From Eubacteriales bacterium (lineage in GTDB: Bacteria > Bacillota > Clostridia > Oscillospirales > CAG-382), in NCBI GenBank assembly GCA_028701715.1, contig JAQVQF010000003.1, positions 1 to 25,965 of the forward strand: a stretch of DNA of 25,965 bases, given 5' to 3'. The notes under the pieces are model-generated. The model saw nothing but the letters and a program-made list of their open reading frames with translations, had not been told where the DNA came from and did no database searches. The stretch's first letter is position 1, and each line of letters begins with the position of its first letter. Below are positions 16,202 through 22,982 of this stretch, piece by piece. The translations under genes were made by a program, and so were the position numbers.

Positions 16202-16798
16202 ATGACTCCGTCGCTTGAAAAGCTGGCATCGAAGCTCAATTCACTGCCCGGAATAGGCAGAAAATCGGCGTCGCGTCTGGCATATCATATAGTCTCGATG
16301 AATCAGGCGGAGGTTGCTGATCTTATCAAGGCTATTTCCGACGCGAAAAGCTCGCTGAAGTTATGCCCGGTATGCCAGAACTACTGCGAGGGTGATATTT
16401 GCCCCGTATGCTCGTCTTCGGGACGGGACCGGTCTGTCATATGCATAGTCGAGGACCCCAAATCCGTAACGGCGATAGAGGAGCTTCACGAATTCAAGGG
16501 GCTGTACCATGTGCTCCACGGAGTCATTTCCCCCATGGACGGGGTGACCCCTGAGCAGCTTAAAATAAAAGAACTGCTGTCACGCATAAACAGCTCCGAC
16601 GGCGGCGCAAAGGAAGTCATCGTTGCGACGAATCCCTCCGTGGAGGGCGAAGCGACGGGAATGTATCTTTCGCGCCTTCTCAAGCCCTTCGGCGTGAAGG
16701 TGACGCGGCTCGCATACGGACTTCCCGTAGGAGCGACGCTGGAATACGCGGACGCAGTGACGCTTTCCAAAGCGTTTGAGGGAAGAACCGAAGTTTGA
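16202..16798 (+). CDS. recR: Recombination mediator RecR
   Basis: A 198-residue RecR of normal length. It has the N-terminal helix-hairpin-helix LNSLPGIGRKSASRLAYH (12-29), the zinc site C55, C58, C67 and C70, and the Toprim domain (ICIVEDPKSV near 80-89, ATNPSVEGEATGMYLSRLL). It works with RecO and RecF in loading RecA at gaps and breaks. ATG 16202 lies one base after the ybaB stop, so translation is probably coupled. A terminator follows at 16840. Confidence 0.97.
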   Translation: MTPSLEKLASKLNSLPGIGRKSASRLAYHIVSMNQAEVADLIKAISDAKSSLKLCPVCQNYCEGDICPVCSSSGRDRSVICIVEDPKSVTAIEELHEFKGLYHVLHGVISPMDGVTPEQLKIKELLSRINSSDGGAKEVIVATNPSVEGEATGMYLSRLLKPFGVKVTRLAYGLPVGATLEYADAVTLSKAFEGRTEV

Positions 16799-16802
16799 CA
16801 AA

Positions 16803-16829
16803 TGGAAAATTGAAAGTGGAAAATTGAAA
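16803..16829 (+). repeat. Tandem repeat after recR
   Basis: TGGAAAATTGAAA occurs twice with a 14-base period (16803-16815 and 16817-16829), directly after the recR stop. No function is evident. Confidence 0.7.
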
Positions 16830-16839
16830 ATTTTCAGTA

Positions 16840-16871
16840 CAAAACCGTGCCGGTTTTGGTTTAATTTTTAT
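16840..16871 (+). terminator. Intrinsic terminator of dnaX-ybaB-recR
   Basis: CAAAACCG (16840-16847), loop TGC, CGGTTTTG (16851-16858), followed by GTTTAATTTTTA. This 8-bp stem and U-rich tail end the operon. Confidence 0.78.
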
Positions 16872-16897
16872 TGTATCAAAAATATAAAGGTATAATT

Positions 16898-17056
16898 GTA
16901 GGGGCGACGCCCACGCTTGCGTGGGCAGATTATCCGCCCGCCACATAACGGTATGATGTCGATAAATATATTCGAATTACGGTTGATTGCGAAAACATCA
17001 TATAAAACAATTATAAAGGGTAATAAAGAACGCGGGCGGATGGTATCCGCCCCTAC
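16898..17056. mobile_element. MITE-like element with 9-bp terminal inverted repeats
   Basis: GTAGGGGCG (16898-16906) and CGCCCCTAC (17048-17056) are inverted ends of a 159-bp non-coding segment. Inside are a perfect hairpin GCCCACGC-TT-GCGTGGGC (16909-16926) and GGGCGGAT-GGT-ATCCGCCC near the right end; ATCCGCCCG at the left also pairs with CGGGCGGAT at the right. GC-rich ends around an AT-rich middle differ from the surroundings. No transposase is encoded. Short GTAGGGGCG-ended repeats are common in Clostridia, but only one copy lies in this window. Confidence 0.6.
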
Positions 17057-17167
17057 GGACAAAATAAACGTCCCGGAGAATAGCCTCAAGTAAGATAATT
17101 TCCATATAGAAATACGGTTTCTATTTCCCGTGTTTGTAAAATTTTTACCGAAGCATTTTAAGATAAA

Positions 17168-17217
17168 AAAGCAGATACCATGACTGCGAAGCAGACAATC
17201 TCTGCTTTATTTTTTAC
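17168..17217 (+). terminator. Orphan terminator-like hairpin
   Basis: AAAGCAGA (17168-17175) pairs with TCTGCTTT (17201-17208), followed by ATTTTTTAC, with a 25-base loop that holds a smaller GCAG/CTGC pairing. No gene ends here, so it may insulate the next promoter, or end a short unannotated transcript. Confidence 0.5.
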
Positions 17218-17244
17218 ATAAAATCAATCTTTTTATTGAAGGCG

Positions 17245-17273
17245 TGAAACCTTTTACGCTTCAAAATCGTATT
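17245..17273 (+). promoter_or_regulatory. ECF-type promoter (autoregulatory)
   Basis: TGAAAC at 17245-17250 and CGTATT at 17268-17273 with a 17-base spacer, the AAC/CGT pattern of ECF sigma promoters. It is right before an ECF sigma gene, as expected of self-activation. A matching promoter occurs at 22931. Confidence 0.75.
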
Positions 17274-17298
17274 AAGAAATGGAGGACGCGGAAGCGGT

Positions 17299-17784
17299 AT
17301 GGAGTACAGCGAGGAATTGTTTACATATCTCGTCGAAAAATACGGCAGCATGGTGTACAGGATATGTTACGTGCGCCTTCACAACCCCCATGACGCAGAG
17401 GATGTGTGTCAGGAAGCATACGAAAAGCTTTTTATTTATCTTTCAAAGCCCGGGTATTTTAAAAGCGAGGAGCATATTCGCTCGTGGCTTGCCGCCGTGG
17501 CATCGAATGCCGGCGTTTCCAAGCTCCGCGAAGCCTACAACCGCAAGCGGGCGGACCTTGATGACGAAATACCGTTTACGGAGAGCGAATATGAAAAAAA
17601 AGAGCTGCTCGATTGCGTTATGCGTCTCGACGTTAAATATTCCACCGTTATTTATTTGTTCTATTATGAACGCTTCACCGTCGATGAGATAGCAAAGGCA
17701 CTCGGCACCGTGCCCTCCACCATAAAAACACGCCTCAAACGGGGGCGTGAAGCTCTTAAAACCATGCTGGAAACGGAGATCTGA
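17299..17784 (+). CDS. ECF-type RNA polymerase sigma factor
   Basis: A 161-residue sigma-70 family protein, normal for ECF. Region 2: LVEKYGSMVYRICYVRL and PHDAEDVCQEAYEKLF; region 4: the helix-turn-helix FTVDEIAKALGTVPSTIKTRLKRGREALK. It is preceded by an ECF-type promoter and a GGAGG (17281-17285, 13 bases before ATG; spacing is long but a GGAAG is nearer). Two bases after its stop begins a membrane protein with an anti-sigma-like layout, so the two probably form a signalling pair. It is unrelated in detail to the sigma factor at 9436. Confidence 0.93.
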   Translation: MEYSEELFTYLVEKYGSMVYRICYVRLHNPHDAEDVCQEAYEKLFIYLSKPGYFKSEEHIRSWLAAVASNAGVSKLREAYNRKRADLDDEIPFTESEYEKKELLDCVMRLDVKYSTVIYLFYYERFTVDEIAKALGTVPSTIKTRLKRGREALKTMLETEI

Positions 17785-17786
17785 AT

Positions 17787-19253
17787 ATGAGATTTAAAGA
17801 CGAAGAATTCGAAAAAGAACTGGAAATGAATATATCCGTCTTTGATAAAATTACCCTTTCGGATGAAAAAAAGCGGGAAATCGCAGCGAATATTTTAAAT
17901 TCGCAACACACCCCCCGCAATAAAAAGGTCCCGTTTTACGCCACTTCTTCATTTAAACGCACCGTTTCCGCCGCGGCCTGTTTTTTAATCGCCTTGACGG
18001 CAGCCATGGCTTTCGTTCTGCCCGGCGGATTAAACACGAAAGAAGCGGTTGAAAAAGACTATTCCGCATATTTGAACGGTGACATAAATTCACTTACGGA
18101 TTCTACAGTTATAACAAACGACAGCACTGTTTCGTCGGACATAAACGATAATATAGGTTCTTCTTCCGAGTATAAAGAAGAACAATCGATGTGCGAAGAA
18201 ATTTCCGAAGAATACTGCGATAAAAGCGAAGAAGAAAATGTCCCGGAATGCAATGAGGACTATACCGCGTCGGATACGCTTTATGCCGTGGAAATTAACG
18301 ATAACCATTCATACAGCATATTCGCCTCGGTTTGCGGCATTTTTTCGGATTCGCTGCCCCTTAACATTTATCCGTATAACCGCGTTGAAGTATATGTGGC
18401 CTCAAGCGGTATGCCGGCGGGAAACGTCACGGTATACGGACTTGACGCCGGCGGAAATAAAATCGCCGAGGCGCGAACCGACATAAACGGTAACGCTTAT
18501 CTGTACGGCGGATTGTTTGAAGCAGGCGGCGCGGTGATAGTGACCGCAAACGCCTGCGGAATCGACGCGTCGGTGAAAAACGGAAAAGCGGAAATCGAAA
18601 CGAAAACAAATGTTACCAAGCCGAGCAGCGCGAATATTATGTTCATATTTGATACCTCCGTATATATGGAGGATGAACTCGATTATTTTAAATCCCGTCT
18701 TAACGGAATAATTGACGGTGTTGCCTCCGATACCGATACGGAAATAAAGTTTTCCGTGAATTTTTGCTATAACGACGGTGAATTAATGATAAGTTCCAAT
18801 TCTTTTACGTCCGATAATTCCGAAACCGTCTCGATACTCAGAAGCTCGCAAATTATCGGAAGCGCTCCCGAAGCCATCGATAAAATTCTTATAAACGCTG
18901 TCTGCGGGCATGAATGGGACGACGACGCGACAAAAATATGCGTGCTTATCCTCGGGAACCCGATAAATATAGAAAGCGATGCATGTGCGAGCATTAAAAT
19001 TGCCGTGGAAGAAGCGCAGAAATTAGGCGTGCGTATCATCCCGGTGGTACCAAACGATACGAACACTGCAGAAAGCTGCTTTTACCGATCGCTGGCGGCG
19101 GCAACGGGCGGCACGACGGCTTTTATTACAGAAAACCTTACGAACGAAAGCGGCTCAACCGGCGACACGCTGAAAGCGGAGGAACTTGACTCATTGCTTA
19201 TACGCGTCATATCGTCATATTTAAAGCGGGATACCGACGGGGATGTCAATTAG
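17787..19253 (+). CDS. Anti-sigma-like membrane protein with extracellular VWA domain
   Basis: A 488-residue type II-like membrane protein. Residues 1-55 are cytoplasmic, charged and helical, in the place of a sigma-binding domain; 59-79 is a single membrane segment (VSAAACFLIALTAAMAFVLPG); about 90-165 is an acidic Ser/Glu linker; 195-275 looks like a carboxypeptidase-regulatory/Ig-like fold (GNVTVYGLDAGGNKIAEARTDING); 283-480 is a von Willebrand A domain. The MIDAS motif reads D289-T-S291-V-Y293, so the last Ser of DxSxS is replaced by Tyr. It starts 2 bases after the sigma stop with GGAG upstream. I infer a surface sensor that holds the sigma factor; the VWA part could bind a surface ligand. 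Known R-anti-sigma proteins of this kind often end in other domains. Its end overlaps tspO by 8 bases. Confidence 0.8.
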   Translation: MRFKDEEFEKELEMNISVFDKITLSDEKKREIAANILNSQHTPRNKKVPFYATSSFKRTVSAAACFLIALTAAMAFVLPGGLNTKEAVEKDYSAYLNGDINSLTDSTVITNDSTVSSDINDNIGSSSEYKEEQSMCEEISEEYCDKSEEENVPECNEDYTASDTLYAVEINDNHSYSIFASVCGIFSDSLPLNIYPYNRVEVYVASSGMPAGNVTVYGLDAGGNKIAEARTDINGNAYLYGGLFEAGGAVIVTANACGIDASVKNGKAEIETKTNVTKPSSANIMFIFDTSVYMEDELDYFKSRLNGIIDGVASDTDTEIKFSVNFCYNDGELMISSNSFTSDNSETVSILRSSQIIGSAPEAIDKILINAVCGHEWDDDATKICVLILGNPINIESDACASIKIAVEEAQKLGVRIIPVVPNDTNTAESCFYRSLAAATGGTTAFITENLTNESGSTGDTLKAEELDSLLIRVISSYLKRDTDGDVN

Positions 19254-19710
19254 TCAGAGCTATCCAAAGATTCAATATACCGGCGAACACCAGCCATACT
19301 ATATAGGGCGCCTGAAGATAAGCGGCAAGAGGTTTTGCTCTGTAGAAGGTGTAGGTCATGGCGATAACCAATGCCAAAAGCAGTAAGAGCCACAGAAAAG
19401 CGGCAAAATACCAGCCCTCTACAAAAAATATTATCGGCCACAGGAAATTAACCGCAAGCTGGAGAGCGTAAAGGCATATTCCGGTTTCGCGGAAGGGCGA
19501 ATGAGCGCACCATACCAGCCCCGCGCCTATCCCCATAAGAATATACAGAACAGTCCATATTATGGGGAATATATATCCGGGTGGGGCGAAGGGCGGCTTG
19601 GTCATGGCGGCGTAATCAGCCATGGCGCCGCTTGAAATCAATCCGGCGACAAGACCTGTCGCAAGGGATATAAAAACGAAAACTATAATCGCTCTGATCT
19701 GTCTTTTCAA
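19246..19710 (-). CDS. tspO: TspO/MBR tryptophan-rich sensory protein
   Basis: About 154 residues from the TTG at 19710, five hydrophobic segments, with MTKPPFAPPGYIFPIIWTVLY, the TspO signature, and a tryptophan-containing C-terminus (FLWPIIFF, AYLQAPYIVWLVFAGILNLWIALTN). TspO binds porphyrins and related ligands. Two starts are possible: ATG 19725 or TTG 19710. I favour TTG 19710 because TGAGGTG lies 7 bases before it and the length then equals that of other TspO proteins. That ribosome binding site sits in the 3' arm of a terminator-like hairpin. It overlaps the convergent VWA gene by 8 bases. Confidence 0.9.
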   Translation of the reverse strand: MKRQIRAIIVFVFISLATGLVAGLISSGAMADYAAMTKPPFAPPGYIFPIIWTVLYILMGIGAGLVWCAHSPFRETGICLYALQLAVNFLWPIIFFVEGWYFAAFLWLLLLLALVIAMTYTFYRAKPLAAYLQAPYIVWLVFAGILNLWIALTN

Positions 19711-19713
19711 AGT

Positions 19714-19745
19714 AAAACACCTCATCCAATTGTATGAGGTGTTTT
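19714..19745 (-). terminator. Hairpin between acetyltransferase and tspO
   Basis: AAAACACCTCAT (19714-19725) and ATGAGGTGTTTT (19734-19745) form a perfect 12-bp stem with an 8-base loop. On the minus strand it is followed by TTTTACTTTG, so it can end transcripts of the upstream genes; its 3' arm carries the tspO ribosome binding site. On the plus strand it is followed by TT and can also act there. Confidence 0.7.
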
Positions 19746-19751
19746 TTGATT

Positions 19752-20276
19752 TTATTTGCTTTTTATCCATTCTTCCCTTGATATATTCCAGACGCATTCG
19801 TCAAGAGCCGTGCCGTCGTACCGCGTGAAGGTTCCGGTTTCGTTTTTAATATGCTTCAGACCGCATTTTTCAATTACCCGCTTTGAGCGGCTGTTGAAAG
19901 GGAAATGCTTTATAACCACGTTTTTGGTTTCCGCAGCAGAAAACACCTCGTTTATCACGGCCTTCACCGCTTCGGTCATAAGCCCTCTCCCCCAATAGTC
20001 GTGGTTCATGACATAGCCTATCATTACGCTTTTATTTGCGTCGTCGTTATATACGCCCGCCGCGCCGATAACCTTGTTGTTTTCCTTGAAAACAAGGGCG
20101 TTTTCCTGCGGATTTGCGCTGAACCTTTCGAGTATCTCCAACGCTTCCTCAAGGCTTTCGTGAGGTTTCCACCCCGCGTTGGGTCCGACATCGGGCTGCG
20201 CGGCGTATTCATAAAAATCATTAAGATCATTTATATTAAAGGGACGGATAAAAAGACGTTCGGTTTCAATGATCAT
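19752..20276 (-). CDS. GNAT acetyltransferase (RimJ/RimL type)
   Basis: A 174-residue protein of the Acetyltransf_3 kind: N-terminal IETERLFIRPF, then MIGYVMNHDYWGRGLMTEAV (residues 85-104) holding the acetyl-CoA loop, and FNSRSKRVIEKCGL, the usual end motif. This group acetylates protein N-termini or small amino compounds; the substrate is unknown. It sits 16 bases after the other GNAT gene in the same operon. Confidence 0.88.
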   Translation of the reverse strand: MIIETERLFIRPFNINDLNDFYEYAAQPDVGPNAGWKPHESLEEALEILERFSANPQENALVFKENNKVIGAAGVYNDDANKSVMIGYVMNHDYWGRGLMTEAVKAVINEVFSAAETKNVVIKHFPFNSRSKRVIEKCGLKHIKNETGTFTRYDGTALDECVWNISREEWIKSK

Positions 20277-20292
20277 ATGTCATATCCCTTCA

Positions 20293-21108
20293 TTATTGTA
20301 CGCCGTTCATTTTTATTTCTGCGATTCTGCCGACCTCGCGGAAGCCCGTTTTAAGATAAACATGGTTCGAAACCGGGTTTGCGGCGTCGGCGAACAAATT
20401 CGGGATAAAGCCTTCCGCGATTATTCTTTCGCATCCCTGTTTTACCATGCTCAGACCGTAGCCCTTCGAGCGGTATTCCGGTGCGATATATACCATGCCT
20501 ATACGGCAATAACCCTCGCTTTTTCTGCCGCAGTACAGCATACCGACGGTTTTACCGTCGGCTTCGAACACATACGAATCCGGTGAGCTTACCCGTTTTT
20601 CCGCAAGCAGCCTTATTTCCTCGTCGCTTGCGGGATTTCCGAAGCAGTCGGTCTGAAAACCTCTGATAAAGCCGACAAGCGTATCGGTATCTCTCACTTC
20701 CGCCACGCGGAAGGTTTCCGCTGCGCGGAGAGTACCCGAAACTTTTATAGATGTCGGCTTATCCATAACATACGCCACCAGCCCGGTACAGCTTTCCTGC
20801 TTCAGAGGATTGAAAACGCCCTTAACCCTTTCCGCTTGGTTTTCTTTTACCATGAAATAGGGCACCTTGCCCCTGAAGGTCTGCTTGAGGCAGAACGCGA
20901 GACAATCGAAATCCTTTTGAGAAATATCGTCATCCGTCCAGACCACCGCAGGAAAATTTTCGTTGGTACGGCATATCACAAAGGATTTGCAATCGCTTTT
21001 GAGTATCTCGGCGCCCTCGCGCGCGTACCACATAACGTCGAACAGAAGTCTGTCCTTTAAAAATTCGGGCGAAGCGAATATATAATCGTCGTGCTTTATA
21101 TCAAACAT
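20293..21108 (-). CDS. GNAT acetyltransferase with extra N-terminal domain
   Basis: A 271-residue protein. The C-terminal part (about 132-268) is a GNAT domain: MVYIAPEYRSKGYGLSMV (205-222) carries R-x-x-G-x-G for acetyl-CoA, followed by LFADAANPVSNHVYLKTGF. The N-terminal 130 residues resemble the degenerate half found in tandem-GNAT proteins, but I cannot assign it firmly. It overlaps the methyltransferase gene by 8 bases and so is translationally coupled. Confidence 0.85.
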   Translation of the reverse strand: MFDIKHDDYIFASPEFLKDRLLFDVMWYAREGAEILKSDCKSFVICRTNENFPAVVWTDDDISQKDFDCLAFCLKQTFRGKVPYFMVKENQAERVKGVFNPLKQESCTGLVAYVMDKPTSIKVSGTLRAAETFRVAEVRDTDTLVGFIRGFQTDCFGNPASDEEIRLLAEKRVSSPDSYVFEADGKTVGMLYCGRKSEGYCRIGMVYIAPEYRSKGYGLSMVKQGCERIIAEGFIPNLFADAANPVSNHVYLKTGFREVGRIAEIKMNGVQ

Positions 21109-21922
21109 TTTTAGTTGCTCCCTTCATACCGATATACATGAAATGCTCGGAATAAGACATATAATTTTCATTCTCGCACAGAAGTTTTGAAATATCAATC
21201 CATTCTTTAACGGCTTGCTCCGATTGGGCGTTGATTTTATCCTCACAGGGCGATATAATACCCTCCTGTCCGAAAAGATGAAGCTTTTTTAATCCGAATT
21301 GTTCAAAAAATGGTTGTATATCCTGCATTCGTGCGAAATAAGCCATGGTAAATGCAAGACCGGAGAAATCCTCGTCACGCGCCACTTGCCGCATATATTT
21401 GCGTTCGGTCGGATCTATCGTCATTATGTCTATTCCTTCCTTCATGTAATATATAACACCCGCGAAGGAGGATATAAAGGAGGCATACAGAATACCGCCG
21501 TCCCTGAGACAGTTAAGACAAGCGGACACCGCCGTTTTGCGGTCATTCTTCTCAAGCAGATGATAAAGCGGGCCCATTAAAAGCACATGGTCGAATTTTT
21601 CAGCTATATTTTTATCTATATATCTGGCGTCGCCTTGACGGGCGGTTATTCTTATACCCTTTTCTTCCGCTTTTTTTAATGCAAAATCCACGTTTGACTG
21701 CGATAAATCAACAAGGGTAACATCACAGCCCTTTGACGCTAAATAAAGCGAATACCTGCCGGGTCCTCCGCCCATGTCGAGCACTGTGTCGCCCGATTTG
21801 ATATATCTGTCAAGATATGAGCGCGTTATTTCAAATTCGGCTGTGTGGTTTTGCAGCCTTTCCCATTCGACCTCCGGACAGGAATCATAGAATTTCTTTA
21901 CGGTTTCAACATCGTTTTCCAT
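21101..21922 (-). CDS. Class I SAM-dependent methyltransferase
   Basis: A 273-residue Rossmann-fold methyltransferase: motif I VLDMGGGPGRYSLYL (47-61), the acidic residue D72 after beta-2 (VTLVDLS), motif with GDARYID, and LLMGPLYHLLEKNDR. The acceptor is unknown; the shape is that of small-molecule methyltransferases. ATG 21922 has AGGAGGG 7 bases upstream. It is the first gene of a four-gene minus-strand operon with two GNAT acetyltransferases and tspO, and lies behind a leader peptide and intrinsic terminator. Group-transfer enzymes behind an attenuator are often resistance genes, which makes modification of a toxic compound or ribosome plausible; this is inference. Confidence 0.9.
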   Translation of the reverse strand: MENDVETVKKFYDSCPEVEWERLQNHTAEFEITRSYLDRYIKSGDTVLDMGGGPGRYSLYLASKGCDVTLVDLSQSNVDFALKKAEEKGIRITARQGDARYIDKNIAEKFDHVLLMGPLYHLLEKNDRKTAVSACLNCLRDGGILYASFISSFAGVIYYMKEGIDIMTIDPTERKYMRQVARDEDFSGLAFTMAYFARMQDIQPFFEQFGLKKLHLFGQEGIISPCEDKINAQSEQAVKEWIDISKLLCENENYMSYSEHFMYIGMKGATKNV

Positions 21923-21937
21923 AGTAAACCCTCCTGT

Positions 21938-21972
21938 AAAAATAAAAGCGGCACGGATTATATCCGCGCCGC
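21938..21972 (-). terminator. Intrinsic terminator in the methyltransferase leader (attenuator)
   Basis: On the minus strand a GC-rich 11-bp stem (21948-21958 with 21962-21972, one A-C mismatch, loop of 3) is followed by TTTTATTTTT, and then only 2 bases later AGGAGGG of the methyltransferase. It lies between promoter and gene. Another pairing that would break it, 22003-22009 with 21968-21974 (7 bp with two G-U), is possible. Confidence 0.8.
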
Positions 21973-21994
21973 CGATAATCTGATTATAGTTTAA

Positions 21995-22069
21995 TCAGGG
22001 TACGGCAACGCGACCGCAGGGCATTCCTGAGGTTTTCGCATTATTAATTCTGTTTATAAATCGTTGCAT
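21995..22069 (-). CDS. Leader peptide of methyltransferase operon, 24 codons
   Basis: An ATG at 22069 preceded by AAGGAG (complement at 22078-22083, spacing about 8) opens a 24-codon frame ending at TGA 21995-21997. The peptide begins MQRFINRINN and ends GRVAVP. It is placed between a consensus promoter and an intrinsic terminator; its stop codon lies within a small hairpin (21980-21998). The architecture matches ribosome-mediated attenuation, though no amino-acid run is seen that would name the signal. Confidence 0.65.
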   Translation of the reverse strand: MQRFINRINNAKTSGMPCGRVAVP

Positions 22070-22097
22070 CGCCGTTTCTCCTTGAAAAATTTTTATG

Positions 22098-22126
22098 ATT
22101 ATATCATTGCCGTAAAGATTTGTCAA
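22098..22126 (-). promoter_or_regulatory. Consensus SigA promoter of methyltransferase operon
   Basis: On the minus strand TTGACA (complement of 22121-22126) and TATAAT (complement of 22098-22103) are separated by 17 bases, a perfect consensus. It is strong and constitutive, which fits control by attenuation downstream. Confidence 0.9.
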
Positions 22127-22140
22127 TACTTTTTTAATTA

Positions 22141-22845
22141 TTATTTTATTATTTCCGGTTCGGGGTAGCTTACACCCTTTGTATCCACAACCATTTTTAC
22201 TATGGTAAGATTATCAACAAGCTTACCTGTCGTTGTATTGTAATACCTTATTTTTTCGATTTCCTCGCAGACATCGAAGCCGTCTATAACCTTGCCGAAG
22301 GAGGCATATTTCGTATCAAGCCCCGTATTATCATCCAGCATTATAAAAAATTGGCTTCCGGCTGTATCATAACCGGGAGCTCTCGCCATTGAAAGCACGC
22401 CGGCGGTATGTTTCAGGTTGTTTTCAAAGCCGTTGATGGTAAATTCGCCGGCTATGGTATAGCCCGGGCCGCCCGATCCTGTTCCGTTGGGGTCGCCGCC
22501 CTGAATGACAAAGCCCGGCAGCATGCGGTGGATGGTATTGTTGTCGTAAAAGCCTTTTTTGATAAGGGATATAAAATTGTTGACCGTGTTGGGAGCTGTT
22601 TCGGGGTAAAGCTCAACCACTATCACGCCGTAATCCTTGACATATATGGCGGCGACGGGGTTTGAGGTTTCGTAGTTTTCCAAGGTTGTTTCATTCCCTT
22701 CAATATTAAAATTTATGCCTTTTAAATCTTCACTGTAGCTGTTTTCCGCGCTTTCTGTTTTACTGGCTTCATCCTTTTCCCCGGCACAGGAAAACAGCGT
22801 AAGGCAGAAAACCGCCGTGAGTATGACAGATATAAGCTTCTTCAT
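22141..22845 (-). CDS. Cyclophilin-type peptidyl-prolyl isomerase lipoprotein
   Basis: A 234-residue protein. The signal peptide ends at C20 (LTLFSC lipobox), so it is anchored outside the membrane. The cyclophilin domain includes ELYPETAPNTVNNFISLIKKGFYD, IHRMLPGFVIQGGDPNGTGSGGPGY and AGSQFFIML, the active-site motifs, with the catalytic Arg in IHR. It likely helps fold secreted proteins. Single gene with its own consensus promoter. No terminator hairpin is seen after it. Confidence 0.93.
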   Translation of the reverse strand: MKKLISVILTAVFCLTLFSCAGEKDEASKTESAENSYSEDLKGINFNIEGNETTLENYETSNPVAAIYVKDYGVIVVELYPETAPNTVNNFISLIKKGFYDNNTIHRMLPGFVIQGGDPNGTGSGGPGYTIAGEFTINGFENNLKHTAGVLSMARAPGYDTAGSQFFIMLDDNTGLDTKYASFGKVIDGFDVCEEIEKIRYYNTTTGKLVDNLTIVKMVVDTKGVSYPEPEIIK

Positions 22846-22887
22846 TTTTATAACCGTGCCTTTCTGAAAATAATTTATATTGATGTT

Positions 22888-22916
22888 ATTATATCATTAT
22901 ATTTTATTATTGTCAA
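22888..22916 (-). promoter_or_regulatory. Consensus SigA promoter of cyclophilin gene
   Basis: On the minus strand TTGACA (complement of 22911-22916), 17 bases, TATAAT (complement of 22888-22893). It lies back to back with the ECF-type promoter at 22931. Confidence 0.88.
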
Positions 22917-22930
22917 TCTCAACAAATAGA

Positions 22931-22959
22931 TGAAACTTTTTTACGTCTCAAAGCGTTAT
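22931..22959 (+). promoter_or_regulatory. ECF-type promoter of lipoprotein gene
   Basis: TGAAAC at 22931-22936 and CGTTAT at 22954-22959 with a 17-base spacer, matching the promoter at 17245 (same TGAAAC, a TTTTACG stretch, CAAA before CGT). Predicted target of the sigma factor at 17299. Confidence 0.7.
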
Positions 22960-22982
22960 CCTATATGAAGGAGATTTTAATA

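Noticed and set aside
19711..19797. A longer TspO N-terminus from ATG 19797
   Set aside because: It would overlap the end of the acetyltransferase gene and span the hairpin; added residues are hydrophilic and not found in TspO.
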